Assembly (NCBI GenBank): GCA_019414325.1
Contig: DXMG01000017.1
Span: forward strand, 1 to 43,654
Length of the DNA: 43,654 bases
Direction of reading: 5' to 3'
Origin: Collinsella sp.
Lineage (GTDB): Bacteria; Actinomycetota; Coriobacteriia; Coriobacteriales; Coriobacteriaceae
The position numbers and the translations under genes were made by a program. The notes beneath the pieces were generated by a model that saw only the letters and a list, made by a program, of their open reading frames with translations, searched no databases and was not told the DNA's origin. Shown piece by piece: positions 31,879-41,037 of the stretch. Positions within the stretch are counted from its first letter, which is position 1. Each line of letters begins with the position of its first letter.

Positions 31879-33225
31879 ATGATCGATCGCTATACCCGCC
31901 CGGAGATGGGACACATCTTCTCCCTCGAGAACAAGTACGCCATTTGGCAGGAGATCGAGGTCCTGGCCTGCGAGGCCCAGGCGGAGCTCGGCAAGATCGG
32001 CATTTCTAAAAACGAAGCCCAGTGGATCCGCGACCACGCCAACTTTGAGAAGGCAAAGGTCGATGAGATCGAGGAGGTCACGCGCCACGATGTCATCGCC
32101 TTCCTGACCAACATGAAGGAGTACATCGACGCCGATGTTCCCGAGGGCGACCCCAAGCCCAGCCGCTGGGTTCACTACGGTATGACCAGCTCCGACCTGG
32201 GTGATACTGCTCTGTGCTATCAGCTTACTCAGGCGTGTGACCTGATTATCGAGGACGTCAAGAAGCTCGGCGTGATCTGCAAGCGCCGCGCCTTCGAGGA
32301 GCGCAATACGCTTTGCGCTGGCCGCACCCATGGCATCCATGCTGAGCCGATGACCTTCGGCATGAAGTTTGGCTCTTGGGCATGGGAACTCAAGCGCGAC
32401 CTTGATCGTCTTGAGGATGCTCGCAAGAACGTTGCCTTCGGTGCCATCTCCGGTGCCGTCGGCACCTACAGCTCCATCGAGCCGTTCGTCGAGGAGTACG
32501 TCTGTGAGCACCTGGGTCTGGTTCACGACCCGCTGTCCACGCAGGTCATCAGCCGCGATCACCACGCCTATCTTGCCGGCGTGCTTGCCACTACGGCGGC
32601 CACCTGCGAGCGCATCGCGACCGAGGTCCGCAACCTGCAGAAGACCGATACACTCGAGGCCGAGGAGCCCTTCCGCAAGGGCCAAAAGGGCAGCTCCGCC
32701 ATGCCACACAAGCGCAACCCCATCACCATGGAGAAGGTCTGCGGTCTGTCGCGCGTCGTGAAGTCCAACGCCCAGGTCGCCTTCGACAACGTCGCCCTGT
32801 GGCACGAGCGCGACATTTCACACTCTTCCGCCGAGCGTGTCGCCCAGGCCGATAGCTTCATCGCGCTTGACCATATGTTCCAGTGCCTCATTCGCGTTAT
32901 CGACGGCCTGCAGCTGTATCCGGCCCGCATGATGGCCAATCTCAACAAGACCCGCGGCCTCATCTTCTCCTCCAAGGTCCTGCTTGCCCTCGTCGATACG
33001 GGTATCACCCGCGAGGATGCGTACGCCATTGTGCAGGAGAACGCCATGGCCACCTGGCACGAGGTGCAGGATTGTGTCTCTGGCCCCACCTTTAAGGAGC
33101 GTCTCGAGGCCGATCCGCGCTGCACCGTCAGCCAGGAGAAGCTCGACGAGATTTTTGATCCGTGGGACTTCCTCACCCGCATCGATACGGTCTTCGATCG
33201 CCTGGAGCAGCTGAACTTCGAGTAG
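31879..33225 (+). CDS. purB: Adenylosuccinate lyase
   Basis: The enzyme acts twice in purine synthesis, on SAICAR and on adenylosuccinate, releasing fumarate. Of 448 residues, the fumarase/ASL-superfamily signature KGSSAMPHKRNPITME is at about 270-285 with the catalytic Ser. GRTHGIHAEPMTFG and HYGMTSSDLGDTA are the other two conserved blocks. The start ATG at 31879 has AAAAAGGAG upstream. It is a single-gene unit with its own terminator. The purC gene is 7 kb downstream on the same strand. Confidence 0.97.
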   Translation: MIDRYTRPEMGHIFSLENKYAIWQEIEVLACEAQAELGKIGISKNEAQWIRDHANFEKAKVDEIEEVTRHDVIAFLTNMKEYIDADVPEGDPKPSRWVHYGMTSSDLGDTALCYQLTQACDLIIEDVKKLGVICKRRAFEERNTLCAGRTHGIHAEPMTFGMKFGSWAWELKRDLDRLEDARKNVAFGAISGAVGTYSSIEPFVEEYVCEHLGLVHDPLSTQVISRDHHAYLAGVLATTAATCERIATEVRNLQKTDTLEAEEPFRKGQKGSSAMPHKRNPITMEKVCGLSRVVKSNAQVAFDNVALWHERDISHSSAERVAQADSFIALDHMFQCLIRVIDGLQLYPARMMANLNKTRGLIFSSKVLLALVDTGITREDAYAIVQENAMATWHEVQDCVSGPTFKERLEADPRCTVSQEKLDEIFDPWDFLTRIDTVFDRLEQLNFE

Positions 33226-33268
33226 GGTTAACCTAATTCGACCGCTTGCGGATGCATTTCAACCTTTG

Positions 33269-33302
33269 GCGCCTTGCCCGTCTTGGGCGAGGCGCTTTTT
33301 TT
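33269..33302 (+). terminator. Terminator of purB
   Basis: GCGCCTTGCCC (33269-33279) pairs with GGGCGAGGCGC (33285-33295), followed by seven T's. Confidence 0.95.
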
Positions 33303-33366
33303 ACTGTCGCATATGCGCCCGGGTAATAAAATGAACTCCGACTGCTGTTTCGATGAAAGGGGGCAC

Positions 33367-34203
33367 GTGCCCAGACGCATCAAGCGGGCCACCATCGTCT
33401 CGTTTACGCTCATACTCCTTGTTGCCGTCTGTGCGGGCGCCCTGACGTATACCGTTCGAAGCAGTTCTTCCTCCTCGAATGAAGCCGATAGAGATCTCCC
33501 GGTGCTCAAAATCGGCGTTACGGATAACGACCCCTATGTGTATGTCGATACCACGGGTGATTACGCCGGTATCGATATCGACATCGCCCGCGAGGCCTGC
33601 AAGCGTGCGGGGCTCAAGCCACAGTTTGTCGATATTGACTGGAACGATCGCGACCGGCTGCTCAAAAACGGTGATATCGATTGCCTGTGGTGTGACTATT
33701 CTCCCTGTTATCGCGAGGATAAGTATTACTGGACCGAGCCGTATCTAACCGTGACGGTCTCGGTTGCCGCCAAGAAAACGAGTGGCATCAAGTCCTTGGC
33801 ACATCTCGATGGAAGTAAGACCATTGCGGTGATTGCGGGTTCGGTGAGTGAACGCCGATTGCTTGCGGGGGATCTGGGGGTCTCGTCGGACGTTCAAATC
33901 AAATCATATGGCTCTGCCGAACTCTGCAAAGCCGCTCTAGTCAAAGGGTACGTTGACTGCTGGATGGCGGATGTCCAGTCGCTTGACCGACTCGTTGCTC
34001 AGTATCCCGGCGTTTACCGTGTGTTTGCCGACAATGTTATGACGGTTGACCTGGGCGTCGCGTTTGATGACAGCTATGAAGGATCGGTCGTAAAGGATCT
34101 CAATACCGCGCTGTTCGACATGGATCGAGATGGCACGATTGACCGTATTGTGGGCAATTACAAGACAGGAGCGACGACGGGCGGGCAAGGAGGAAATTCA
34201 TGA
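33367..34203 (+). CDS. Membrane-tethered solute-binding protein (SBP_bac_3 type)
   Basis: About 278 residues. A basic N-terminus and a hydrophobic segment (about 8-30) without a lipobox anchor it in the membrane. The outer part matches amino-acid-type periplasmic binding proteins: LPVLKIGVTDNDPYVY, YAGIDIDIAREACKRAGL, WCDYSPCYREDKYYWTEPY and a second lobe with TIAVIAGSVSERRL. The start GTG at 33367 has AAAGGGGG upstream; an ATG at 33331 is an alternative. It overlaps the diguanylate cyclase gene by four bases (ATGA). No ABC permease or ATPase is nearby, so a sensing rather than uptake role is plausible. Confidence 0.85.
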   Translation: MPRRIKRATIVSFTLILLVAVCAGALTYTVRSSSSSSNEADRDLPVLKIGVTDNDPYVYVDTTGDYAGIDIDIAREACKRAGLKPQFVDIDWNDRDRLLKNGDIDCLWCDYSPCYREDKYYWTEPYLTVTVSVAAKKTSGIKSLAHLDGSKTIAVIAGSVSERRLLAGDLGVSSDVQIKSYGSAELCKAALVKGYVDCWMADVQSLDRLVAQYPGVYRVFADNVMTVDLGVAFDDSYEGSVVKDLNTALFDMDRDGTIDRIVGNYKTGATTGGQGGNS

Positions 34204-35999
34204 CAACTGATGAGCACCGCTTGAGTCGAAAGACTCTGAACGTCATAGCTGCCAGCGTTATTGTCAGCGCCGTCTTGTTAGGCCTGTTGTATACGGTTGG
34301 AACCCATCGCTGCCTCGAAAAAACGCTTGGGTTTGGCCAAGAAACCATGGTGTTTTTGGAGAACGCTTGCGAAAAATATGACCGCTACGAACAGGGGAGA
34401 AAAACCGAGGCGACGCACGATTTGCTCGCCGCGGTCGAATCGTTTGCGACGTTCCTGTCCTCTGATCGCGTTGAGGTTAACGACGATCTTATCGAGCAAT
34501 TTGTCCATGCCGAGAACCTTTCGGGGCTGATGGTCATGGACTCCGATGGCCATATGGCTGCCCACTACGACATCGATGGTCGCGATCCGCTCATGTTGTG
34601 GCGAGATGAGTTGGCCTGTTCGCCGGTCGCATCGATGTATCAAGGTCCCAAAGTGACCTACTCAACTGTCGATGAGCGCCGTGGTGTCGTTTTTGCCGTC
34701 TGTGCTGTTCCGTATGGCGACGGCGTTGCCCTGGCATACCGCTCACTTGTTTCCGATACGGCGGACGACTATTCATATGCCATAGCCGACGTGCTTTCGA
34801 ACAGTACCTTCCACCAGGGTCCCACGGTGCTTGTTATGGAGGATGCGGAGATTGTCTCATCCAACAGTGCCGATGCTGACGTGTCGCTCGCCCGACTCCT
34901 CACCAGCGTAGGAGTTGAGTGGAAAGACGACGGCCTGACGCGCATCGAATATCGAGGAGACGAATGGTATGCCGTGCGTGCGGCATATAAGGACTACCGC
35001 CTGTTTGCGCTATATCCCAAATCTGAGGTCATGTCTGACAGGATTTCATTTGTCGCCGTCGGCGTCTTGGTGTGTCTTGCGTTTTGGGTCGTGGTGCTGT
35101 TGGCTCGAAATATCGTTGACCACCGCAATTTGGTCGAAAAGGATAAACAGCTCGGCATTATCAATGCCATAAGCGCCATCTACGATTCGACCTTCCTTTT
35201 GCATCTCGACACCCTCGAGATCGAGGGGATCAATATGTCGCCGGCGATAGCGAAGATATTTGCCGAGCACAGCGAGGCATATGACTTTATGGACACGGTC
35301 TGCCGGGATATCGTGAGCCCCGAAAGCCGCGAAGCGGTTGTGGGACTCGTAGATATAAGTTCGCTTCGTGAACGTATGGAGGGCGTACCGTACTTGGCTG
35401 CCGAGGTGCGAGATTGTCGAGGCGCTTGGTACTCGCTACAGGTTGTCCCCCAGCATCGCGATGAGCAAGGCCGGCTGGAGTCGGTCGTCGTGGCGACGCA
35501 CAACATATCGATGGTCAAGCATGCCGAGGAGCTGTCATATCAAGACAAACTGACGGGGCTTCGCAACCGCAACTATCTTGAATCGCGCGGAGATAGCCTG
35601 GTAAACGAGGACTTGCCCGTGAGCGTGATTATGTTGGACTGCAATTATCTCAAGCGGACCAACGACATCTATGGTCACGAGATGGGGGATGAACTGCTGC
35701 GACGGACGGCGTCCGTGCTGCGGCGGGTGGCTGGTGCGGATTATCTGCCGATGCGCCTTGGCGGCGACGAGTTTTTGCTGGTTTGCCCCCATACTGACAA
35801 CGAGTCTGCGCTCGGGCTGGAACAGGATCTTCGTCTCGGTCTTGCCGCGGTAAGCGATGAGGCCCTGACGGTCAGCGCATCGATTGGCGTGGCGACCGTC
35901 GAGACGGCTGGAAATACGCTGGCCGATGTATATCGTGTCGCCGACCACAATATGTATCGGGAGAAGCGCACGGTCCACGCGCGGGGTGCGGACTGCTAA
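34200..35999 (+). CDS. Membrane diguanylate cyclase with extracellular sensor
   Basis: 599 residues: one membrane segment at about 13-34, an outer region of about 245 residues, a second membrane segment at about 281-303, a PAS-like region, then a GGDEF domain. The intact GGDEF motif is at 521-525 (RLGGDEFLLV), with DKLTGLRNRNYLE and LKRTNDIYGHEMGDELL upstream and ASIGVATV downstream, so c-di-GMP synthesis from two GTP is likely. The usual RxxD inhibitory site is not in its normal position. It is translated with the binding protein just upstream, which may pass a ligand signal to it. No EAL, HD-GYP or PilZ gene is in the window. Confidence 0.9.
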   Translation: MTTDEHRLSRKTLNVIAASVIVSAVLLGLLYTVGTHRCLEKTLGFGQETMVFLENACEKYDRYEQGRKTEATHDLLAAVESFATFLSSDRVEVNDDLIEQFVHAENLSGLMVMDSDGHMAAHYDIDGRDPLMLWRDELACSPVASMYQGPKVTYSTVDERRGVVFAVCAVPYGDGVALAYRSLVSDTADDYSYAIADVLSNSTFHQGPTVLVMEDAEIVSSNSADADVSLARLLTSVGVEWKDDGLTRIEYRGDEWYAVRAAYKDYRLFALYPKSEVMSDRISFVAVGVLVCLAFWVVVLLARNIVDHRNLVEKDKQLGIINAISAIYDSTFLLHLDTLEIEGINMSPAIAKIFAEHSEAYDFMDTVCRDIVSPESREAVVGLVDISSLRERMEGVPYLAAEVRDCRGAWYSLQVVPQHRDEQGRLESVVVATHNISMVKHAEELSYQDKLTGLRNRNYLESRGDSLVNEDLPVSVIMLDCNYLKRTNDIYGHEMGDELLRRTASVLRRVAGADYLPMRLGGDEFLLVCPHTDNESALGLEQDLRLGLAAVSDEALTVSASIGVATVETAGNTLADVYRVADHNMYREKRTVHARGADC

Positions 36000-36112
36000 T
36001 CTTGCCCCCGCGAGTCCATGCATCGTAGGATGTTGAATCGGTGCTTGCGATAATAAGTCGGCCCAGGCGGGGATAATAGACGTCTGAAATTTCTTTCTGA
36101 GAGGGGATCTCA

Positions 36113-36376
36113 ATGATTAGTTTTGACTACAAGCCGCAGGGTGTATGCTCTCGCAATATTCACCTCAATCTCTCTGACGATGGCAGCAAGGTGCTGGGCG
36201 TTGAGTTTACCGGCGGCTGCGACGGCAATCTCAAGGCTATCTCCAAGCTGGTCGAGGGCGCTCCCGCCGATCGCGTAATCGAGGTTCTCGCCGGTAATAC
36301 CTGCGGTATGAAAAAGACCTCCTGCGCCGACCAGCTTACGCGCGCTATCGAGGCCGCTCGCGCCGAGATCGCCTAA
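36113..36376 (+). CDS. TSCPD-domain protein (TIGR03905-like)
   Basis: An 87-residue protein with the family's FTGGCDGNLKAISKLVEG and TSCADQLTRAIEAA. The conserved Cys residues suggest metal or thiol chemistry; function in the family is not established. A GAGGGG site lies upstream. Its stop overlaps the next gene's start (TAATG). Confidence 0.85.
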   Translation: MISFDYKPQGVCSRNIHLNLSDDGSKVLGVEFTGGCDGNLKAISKLVEGAPADRVIEVLAGNTCGMKKTSCADQLTRAIEAARAEIA

Positions 36377-37587
36377 TGGGTATCGCCGATCACATCAAGA
36401 ACGGAATATCGCGTCGCGGCTTTGTACTCGGTGGGGCTGCCGCGGGCGCTGCCACGGTGCTTGCCGGATGCTCGAAAAAAACGGGTACCAGCGATGATGC
36501 CGCCGGCGAGCCGCAGGTTATCAAGGACGATTCCAAAATCATCTCGATTACGGATGAGTATGAGGCTGTCGACATCGATCTTGAGCCGGCGTCATCGTGG
36601 ACGCTGCCTCTGGGTACGCTGCTGTACTACTGCGACGGCGATTACGCCGCGGCGATGATGGCGCCCGCATCGGCACTGCACGCCAACACACTCGGCGTGC
36701 TCAACCTGGGCGATGGCTCGCTTACCACATTAATCGAGGATCCTATCGAGGGCACGGGATACGCATTCTACGATGTCCGTGCCGGCGACGGCGTATTCGC
36801 GTGGGTTGAGATGAACTTTGCCAATTCATCGTGGAAGCTCTACGCTCAAAATCTGTCGGGCGCTTCGCTCTCTGGCGACGTGGTTGAGCTCGATCGAGGT
36901 GGCAAGGACTATGATCCGCCCCTGTTCACGGCGTTCGGGTCATCAGTCATCTGGTATAAAATGCCTTCGGCAGGCGGCAATAAAACGAGTAGTGATTCGT
37001 TTTGCTATCGTCGCTCGCTTGATGAATCCAAGGCCGAGGTAATTTGGAAATCGACGGGCCGCTTTGCATCGGCCCCGCGCGCGAGCGACGGCATTTTGAC
37101 CATCTCGCCGCGTGTCCGCAACGACGAGGGCGTCTACTACGGCATAACGGCAATCGATCTGACCGACGGCAACAACACCAAACGTGCCCAGTTAGTTCTT
37201 CCCTCGTCAGTCTCGCCTTTCGAGGCCGTATATATGGGCGATACCTTCGTGTTTTCTATCGAGGCGACCTATAGTGGCGTGGGCAGCCTGGGCAACATGG
37301 GCACGTATATCGGTAATGAGGGAGGGCCGTATCTCTTCCTGTCCCGCGAGCCGCTTGCATGTGCGGCTGGCAAGAAGAATAAATATCTCGTTAAGGTACA
37401 GGCGTCGCATTTCCTGATCGACACCTCTGCCAAGACCTATGGCTCGCTGTTGTCGCCCGACCGCGCTTTGGAATATGGCGATTATCCAGCTACGGCGGGA
37501 AAATCGGACTCATTCCTTACGTACGCCACGGTGCGCAACAGCCAGGGTATACCAGAGACGGTCACTGCACGCCTATTCTCTCTTTAA
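36376..37587 (+). CDS. Secreted Tat-type lipoprotein, function unknown
   Basis: 403 residues. The N-terminus has a twin-Arg signal (SRRGFVLGG, R13-R14) running into a lipobox LAGC, so it is probably exported by Tat and lipid-anchored. The mature part has repeated strand-rich segments such as LGTLLYYCDGDYAAAMM, FAWVEMNFANSSWKLYAQ and FTAFGSSVIWYKM that could form a beta-propeller. I do not recognise a named family. It shares a TAATG junction with the TSCPD gene, suggesting coupled translation. Confidence 0.8.
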   Translation: MGIADHIKNGISRRGFVLGGAAAGAATVLAGCSKKTGTSDDAAGEPQVIKDDSKIISITDEYEAVDIDLEPASSWTLPLGTLLYYCDGDYAAAMMAPASALHANTLGVLNLGDGSLTTLIEDPIEGTGYAFYDVRAGDGVFAWVEMNFANSSWKLYAQNLSGASLSGDVVELDRGGKDYDPPLFTAFGSSVIWYKMPSAGGNKTSSDSFCYRRSLDESKAEVIWKSTGRFASAPRASDGILTISPRVRNDEGVYYGITAIDLTDGNNTKRAQLVLPSSVSPFEAVYMGDTFVFSIEATYSGVGSLGNMGTYIGNEGGPYLFLSREPLACAAGKKNKYLVKVQASHFLIDTSAKTYGSLLSPDRALEYGDYPATAGKSDSFLTYATVRNSQGIPETVTARLFSL

Positions 37588-37646
37588 GCTTAGAGGGGTT
37601 AAAAAGGCGCCAACAGGGGAATAAACGCGTTGTAATTGTGAGTACC

Positions 37647-37685
37647 GCCCGCCGAGCTGCCGCGTCATAGCGGCATCCGGCGGGC
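37647..37685 (+). other. Strong GC-rich hairpin upstream of the response regulator
   Basis: GCCCGCCG pairs with CGGCGGGC, and inside it TGCCGC pairs with GCGGCA, with loop GTCATA. No T-run follows, so it is not a standard terminator. It lies 56 bases upstream of the response-regulator start. Confidence 0.55.
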
Positions 37686-37740
37686 TCAGGTGCGTTAAAA
37701 TGGGCTTGTTCTTAGCTAATTGAGACAGGGGGGCCGTGTT

Positions 37741-38463
37741 ATGGCTTCAGATGCAAAAAAGATTCTGCTGGTCGAGGATGAGAAGGCAATCCGTGACGCC
37801 GTCGCTGCCTATCTCGAGCGCGAAGGCTACTGGGTTGTGGGTGTCGGCGACGGCCAGTCCGCGATCGAGGAGTTCGAGAAGCATCAGTTTGACCTGGTCG
37901 TGCTCGACCTTATGCTCCCCAAGATCCCCGGCGAGCGCGTTTGCCGCACCATTCGCGATACCTCGGATGTCCCTATCATCATGCTGACTGCCAAGGGCGA
38001 GATCGAGGACCGTATTATCGGTCTTGAGCTCGGCGCCGATGACTATCTGATTAAGCCGTTCTCGCCGCGCGAGCTCGTCGCCCGCGTTCGTGCTCTGTTC
38101 CGCCGTGCCCATCAGGCCGACGAGCCCGCCGTCGAGGTGCTCGACTTCGGCGATCTGGTCATCGATATCTCGGGCCACAAGATCTTGGTCGAGGGCAAGG
38201 AAGTCGATCTGACGGCTTCCGAGTTCAAGCTGCTCACCACGCTTGCCCGCCATCCCGGCCGTGTGTATAACCGCATGGAGCTGGTCGAGAAAGTGCTCGG
38301 GTATGACTTTGAGGGCTATGAGCGCACCATCGATAGCCACGTGAAGAATCTTCGCGCCAAGCTGGGCGATGATCCCAAGAAGCCCAAGTGGCTCTACACC
38401 GTCCATGGTGTCGGCTATCGCTTCGAGGCTCCGGCCAAGACCGATAAGTCGGACGAGAAATAG
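37741..38463 (+). CDS. OmpR/PhoB-family response regulator
   Basis: 240 residues: a receiver domain with the acidic pair E12/D13 and phospho-acceptor D56 (VVLDLMLP), and conserved Thr and Lys (MLTAKG, YLIKPFSPREL). A C-terminal winged helix follows (VDLTASEFKLLTTLARHPGR, ERTIDSHVKNLRAKLG, LYTVHGVGYRFE). A run of six G's upstream serves as the ribosome site. It is 11 bases from the histidine kinase gene, forming a two-component pair; the signal is unknown. Confidence 0.95.
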   Translation: MASDAKKILLVEDEKAIRDAVAAYLEREGYWVVGVGDGQSAIEEFEKHQFDLVVLDLMLPKIPGERVCRTIRDTSDVPIIMLTAKGEIEDRIIGLELGADDYLIKPFSPRELVARVRALFRRAHQADEPAVEVLDFGDLVIDISGHKILVEGKEVDLTASEFKLLTTLARHPGRVYNRMELVEKVLGYDFEGYERTIDSHVKNLRAKLGDDPKKPKWLYTVHGVGYRFEAPAKTDKSDEK

Positions 38464-38474
38464 GGAAATCACAT

Positions 38475-40040
38475 ATGACACCTGCGCGCTTTGAAATCGG
38501 ACAAAAGCACAAGCAGGAGAGCGAGGCGGGTTCCAAGGCTAGTTGGAACACGCCTCGTTCCGATTCACGGCCAACGATGAGCTATCCCTCGCGCATGGCA
38601 CTTGCTTTTGCTCTGACATCGCTCATGACGGTATTGGTGCTGGTGGGCGTTGTCTCTGTTGTGTGGGGCACGGTCTTTTCGGATTACACACGCTCCAATA
38701 TCGTCGAAATCGCAAATTCCGCTGCCGAGAAGTTGGCAACCTCATATGAGGAAAACGGCTCTTGGACCGCGGGAGAACTGCGCACGGTCGCAACGTCGAG
38801 TTTGGTTTCCGACGATCTGGGTATGCAGGTCGTCAATAAAAAGGGCGTGATCGTTTATGACGATTCCTGGCCCTCGGCAAGCGCCACCGCCGATGTACGC
38901 GAAAACCAGGCTACGACCGACGACACGAGCGGCAAGAGGGCATCGCATAGCCCGGTCTCGTCTGCTCCAACCGACTCCGATAGCGTTGCTAACGTCGAGA
39001 TTGTAACGTCTTCCGGCGAGCATGTCGGACAGGTAAAGCTGTGGGCCATCGGCTCCGACGCTCTGCTCACCAAGGCGGACTCTGCGTTTAGGGAGAAGAC
39101 CTTTAACGCCATGGCCCTCGCCGCGGTTGTTGCAATCTGCATTTCGGTCGTTATCGGATCGCTCGTGTCGCGCATGCTCACCAAGCCGATTCATCGCATC
39201 ACCGGTACCGCAAAGCAAATCCGTGACGGCGACCTGTCGGCTCGCACGGGACTGCGCGGTGATGACGAGATCGATCAGCTGGGTGAGACCTTCGATGAGA
39301 TGGCCACTTCGCTCGAGAAGGATATGAAACACGAGAAGCGCCTGACCTCAGACGTTGCACACGAGCTTCGCACGCCGCTTATGGCCATGCTCGCAACGGT
39401 CGAGGCCATGCAGGATGGCGTGTATCCCACCGACGATGAGCATTTGGAAACCGTTGCTTCCGAGACGCGTCGCCTGGCTCGTCTGGTGCAGCAGATGCTC
39501 GACCTGTCGCGCATGGAAAACAGCACGGCTCCGCTCAACCTTGAGCCGGTGGACATGGTTCCTTTCGTGCGTTCCATCGTTAATGCCCAGGAGCGCCTGT
39601 TTGTCGACCGCGATCTGCGCCTGCGTTTTGCGGACGAGACCCAGGGTCACGACGATGTCGTCGAGGCCGATCCCGACATGATCACGCAATGTGTTATCAA
39701 CCTCATGAGCAACGCCATGCGCTACACCCCCGAGGGCGGTTGGGTCGTGGTGTCGGTGCTCAGTGACCGCAAGCACGTCAGCATTGCCGTTTCTGATACC
39801 GGCATCGGTATTGCCAAGGACGATTTGTCGCGCATCTTCGGGCGGTTTTGGCGCGCCGATGCCAGCCGCGCCCGCGAAGCTGGCGGCTTGGGCGTTGGCC
39901 TCGCCGTGACCAAGCAGATCGTCGAGCGTCACCATGGCTACATATCCGTGGAGTCGGAGCTTGGAAAGGGTACGACTTTTACAATTCATCTGCCCCGCGA
40001 GCACACGGCAGACGCGGCATCTACTACAATGGAGCACTAG
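38475..40040 (+). CDS. Two-component sensor histidine kinase
   Basis: 521 residues. Membrane segments at about 42-65 and 207-230 flank an outer sensor region. The HAMP domain follows (SRMLTKPIHRITGTAKQIRDGDLSAR), then HisKA with phospho-acceptor H296 (DVAHELRTPLMAM), and HATPase_c with N-box NLMSNAMRYTPEGG, G1 VSDTGIGIA and G2 GGLGVGLAVTKQIVERH. It is partner to the OmpR-type regulator upstream. The outer region is Ser/Thr-rich and gives no clear ligand clue. Confidence 0.95.
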   Translation: MTPARFEIGQKHKQESEAGSKASWNTPRSDSRPTMSYPSRMALAFALTSLMTVLVLVGVVSVVWGTVFSDYTRSNIVEIANSAAEKLATSYEENGSWTAGELRTVATSSLVSDDLGMQVVNKKGVIVYDDSWPSASATADVRENQATTDDTSGKRASHSPVSSAPTDSDSVANVEIVTSSGEHVGQVKLWAIGSDALLTKADSAFREKTFNAMALAAVVAICISVVIGSLVSRMLTKPIHRITGTAKQIRDGDLSARTGLRGDDEIDQLGETFDEMATSLEKDMKHEKRLTSDVAHELRTPLMAMLATVEAMQDGVYPTDDEHLETVASETRRLARLVQQMLDLSRMENSTAPLNLEPVDMVPFVRSIVNAQERLFVDRDLRLRFADETQGHDDVVEADPDMITQCVINLMSNAMRYTPEGGWVVVSVLSDRKHVSIAVSDTGIGIAKDDLSRIFGRFWRADASRAREAGGLGVGLAVTKQIVERHHGYISVESELGKGTTFTIHLPREHTADAASTTMEH

Positions 40041-40098
40041 CTTTTCGCTATTCGGTGAAGGAGGGGCCGCGTCCCTGCCGCTCCGAGTTTGCGAAAAC

Positions 40099-40120
40099 AT
40101 GCGGGAAAGAACCCGCATTT
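40099..40120 (+). terminator. Possible terminator after the histidine kinase
   Basis: ATGCGGG (40099-40105) pairs with CCCGCAT (40112-40118), followed by a short T-rich stretch. The T-run is weak, so some transcripts may run into purC. Confidence 0.5.
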
Positions 40121-40149
40121 CTGTCGTATTTAGGTAAGGAGTGACTCAC

Positions 40150-41037
40150 GTGACAACGATGGAGCGTCGTCCGGATTCCCGTGGCAAGGTTCGTGATATT
40201 TACGATGCCGGTGAAAACCTGCTGATGGTCGCCACCGACCGCATTTCTGCGTTCGACTTCATTCTTCCCGACGAGATTCCGTTTAAGGGAGAGGTGCTCA
40301 ATCGCATCTCGGCATTCTGGTTCGATAAGTTTGCCGACATCGTCCCCAACCATCTCGTTTCCATCGACCCGGCGGATTTCCCCGAGGAGTTTGCTGAGTA
40401 TCGTGACTACCTCGCTGGCCGCGCCATGCTGGTTAAGAAGGCCCAGACGATTCCTATCGAGTGCATCGTCCGCGGCTATCTGACCGGTTCGGGCAAGAAG
40501 ACCTACGACGAGAACGGCACCGTCTGCGGCATCCAGCTGCCTGAGGGCCTGACCGAGGCTTCCAAGCTTCCCGAGCCGTTGTTCACGCCGTCCACGAAGG
40601 CCGAGATCGGTGACCACGACGAGAACATCTCGTTCGAGCGTTGCTGCGAGATCGTGGGCGAGGACATCGCCACGCAGATTCGTGACCTTTCCCTCAAGAT
40701 CTACAAGGCCGCTGCCGAGTACGCCGCGACCCGTGGCATCATCATTGCCGACACCAAGTTCGAGTTTGGTGTCATCGATGGCAAGGTCACGCTGATCGAC
40801 GAGTGCCTCACGCCCGACTCCAGCCGTTTCTGGCCTGCTGCCAGCTACGAGGAGGGCAAGATCCAGCCTAGCTACGACAAGCAATTCGTCCGCAATTGGC
40901 TCAAGGCCAACTGGGATATGACGGGGGGGACCCCGCACCTGCCCGCCGAGGTCATCGATGGCACGTCCGAGCGCTATCGCGAGGCCTTCCAGATCATCAC
41001 GGGCTCCCAGTTCACAAGCATGAAGGAGAACGCATAA
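40150..41037 (+). CDS. purC: Phosphoribosylaminoimidazole-succinocarboxamide synthase
   Basis: SAICAR synthetase, an ATP-dependent step of purine synthesis that makes the substrate later cleaved by PurB. Of 295 residues, the family motifs are GKVRDIYDAGENLLMVATDRISAFD near the N-terminus (shown here in part), PIECIVRGYLTGSG and LIDECLTPDSSRFWP. I prefer GTG at 40150, eight bases after TAAGGAG; the GTG at 40141 overlaps that ribosome site. Confidence 0.95.
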   Translation: MTTMERRPDSRGKVRDIYDAGENLLMVATDRISAFDFILPDEIPFKGEVLNRISAFWFDKFADIVPNHLVSIDPADFPEEFAEYRDYLAGRAMLVKKAQTIPIECIVRGYLTGSGKKTYDENGTVCGIQLPEGLTEASKLPEPLFTPSTKAEIGDHDENISFERCCEIVGEDIATQIRDLSLKIYKAAAEYAATRGIIIADTKFEFGVIDGKVTLIDECLTPDSSRFWPAASYEEGKIQPSYDKQFVRNWLKANWDMTGGTPHLPAEVIDGTSERYREAFQIITGSQFTSMKENA

